Of a DNA stretch of 7,941 nt, positions 7,606 to 7,941 are shown piece after piece. Origin of the DNA: Deltaproteobacteria bacterium (GTDB lineage: Bacteria; Myxococcota_A; UBA796; UBA2385); contig RFKJ01000676.1 in assembly GCA_003694325.1 (NCBI GenBank), positions 1-7,941 of the forward strand, in the 5' to 3' direction. Each line of letters begins with the position of its first letter. The first letter of the stretch is position 1. The translations under genes were made by a program, and so were the position numbers. The notes under the pieces are model-generated. The model saw only the letters and a list, made by a program, of their open reading frames with translations, was not told the DNA's origin and searched no databases.

Positions 7606-7941
7606 CTACACGACGCCGACGTCGGGGAGGTAGGGCCCGAGGGAGGCCAGGCCGCGCAGGTCGTGCAGGTCCCGCGCCTGGTCGGGGATGGACCAGCAGG
7701 GCGCGTCGGGGGGGCCGGCCTCGCGGAGGGCACGGATGGCCGCGGCGTGGTCGGCCGCCTGGCGGCGACGCAGCTCGGCGGCCTGGAACAGGGTGGCGAG
7801 GACCGCCCGCCAGCGGTCGGGGGGCAAGGGGCCGTGGGAGGGTAGCGCCACGGGGTCGAGGTCGGCACGGGGCGGCTCGATGACCCGGTTGACCAGGAAG
7901 CCCCCGAAGGGGAGTTCCTTGGCCTGGAGCTGCTCGATGAA
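7606..7941 (-). CDS. ArsA/Get3-family anion-transporting ATPase, C-terminal part only
   Basis: The minus strand is open from the window edge to the TAG at 7608-7606, giving 111 residues of C-terminus. It begins FIEQLQAKELPFGGFLVNRV, which matches the strand-turn segment of ArsA-family ATPases where a small asparagine-containing motif (VNR) follows GLPxGGF. It then continues as a charged helix (TLFQAAELRRRQAADHAAAI) and closes with the typical end segment SIPDQARDLHDLRGLASLGPYL. The P-loop and switch regions lie outside the window, so catalytic competence cannot be judged. The homology suggests a cytoplasmic ATPase related to arsenite pump subunits and tail-anchored-protein targeting factors; no arsenic genes are visible here. 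It converges with the vWA gene and is not in its operon. Confidence 0.82.
   Translation of the reverse strand, partial: FIEQLQAKELPFGGFLVNRVIEPPRADLDPVALPSHGPLPPDRWRAVLATLFQAAELRRRQAADHAAAIRALREAGPPDAPCWSIPDQARDLHDLRGLASLGPYLPDVGVV

Overview
The window is very GC-rich DNA, about 70% by eye, with third codon positions almost all G or C. It holds six protein-coding genes, two of them cut by the window edges. The mix suggests a myxobacterium-like (Myxococcota or former deltaproteobacterial) chromosome: an NtrC-type response regulator, a TlpA-like thioredoxin next to a DUF6029-like barrel, a secreted tandem discoidin-like protein, a von Willebrand A lipoprotein of the DNSNSM type, and an ArsA-family ATPase. 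The organism assignment is inference from gene content and composition. I see no rRNA, tRNA, CRISPR array, insertion sequence or phage gene.

Layout. On the minus strand, 2596-1151 encodes a complete sigma-54-dependent response regulator, followed by a secreted, probably outer-membrane protein (1091 to beyond base 1) that carries an apparent one-base frameshift near 907-935. A 243-bp divergent intergenic region (2597-2839) separates them from a plus-strand pair, the TlpA-like protein (2840-3436) and the DUF6029-like barrel (3437-5173). Their stop and start codons abut (TGA then GTG), so they are almost certainly co-transcribed and translationally coupled. After a 223-bp gap comes a secreted protein with two discoidin/NADase-type glycan-binding-like domains (5397-6332). 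After a 226-bp gap comes a vWA-domain lipoprotein (6559-7578). The window ends with the C-terminal 111 residues of an ArsA-family ATPase on the minus strand (7941-7606), convergent with the vWA gene across a 27-bp palindromic gap.

How it fits together. Apart from the regulator and the ArsA-type ATPase, every gene has an export signal, so this is largely a cell-envelope neighbourhood. The clearest functional unit is TlpA plus barrel: the barrel has only two cysteines, C556 and C561, just before its last beta strand, and is a natural candidate client of the TlpA-like thiol oxidoreductase. No sensor kinase for the regulator lies in the window.

The most interesting non-coding signals are a recurring TANNCTG box upstream of four of the five gene starts whose upstream DNA is visible, two long dyads (2763-2790 and 6435-6451), and a dyad sitting inside the spacer of the frameshifted gene's predicted promoter. 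I did not find convincing evidence of an undescribed multi-gene system. The best leads are the TlpA/barrel redox pair and the possible control of the vWA gene by the local NtrC-type regulator.
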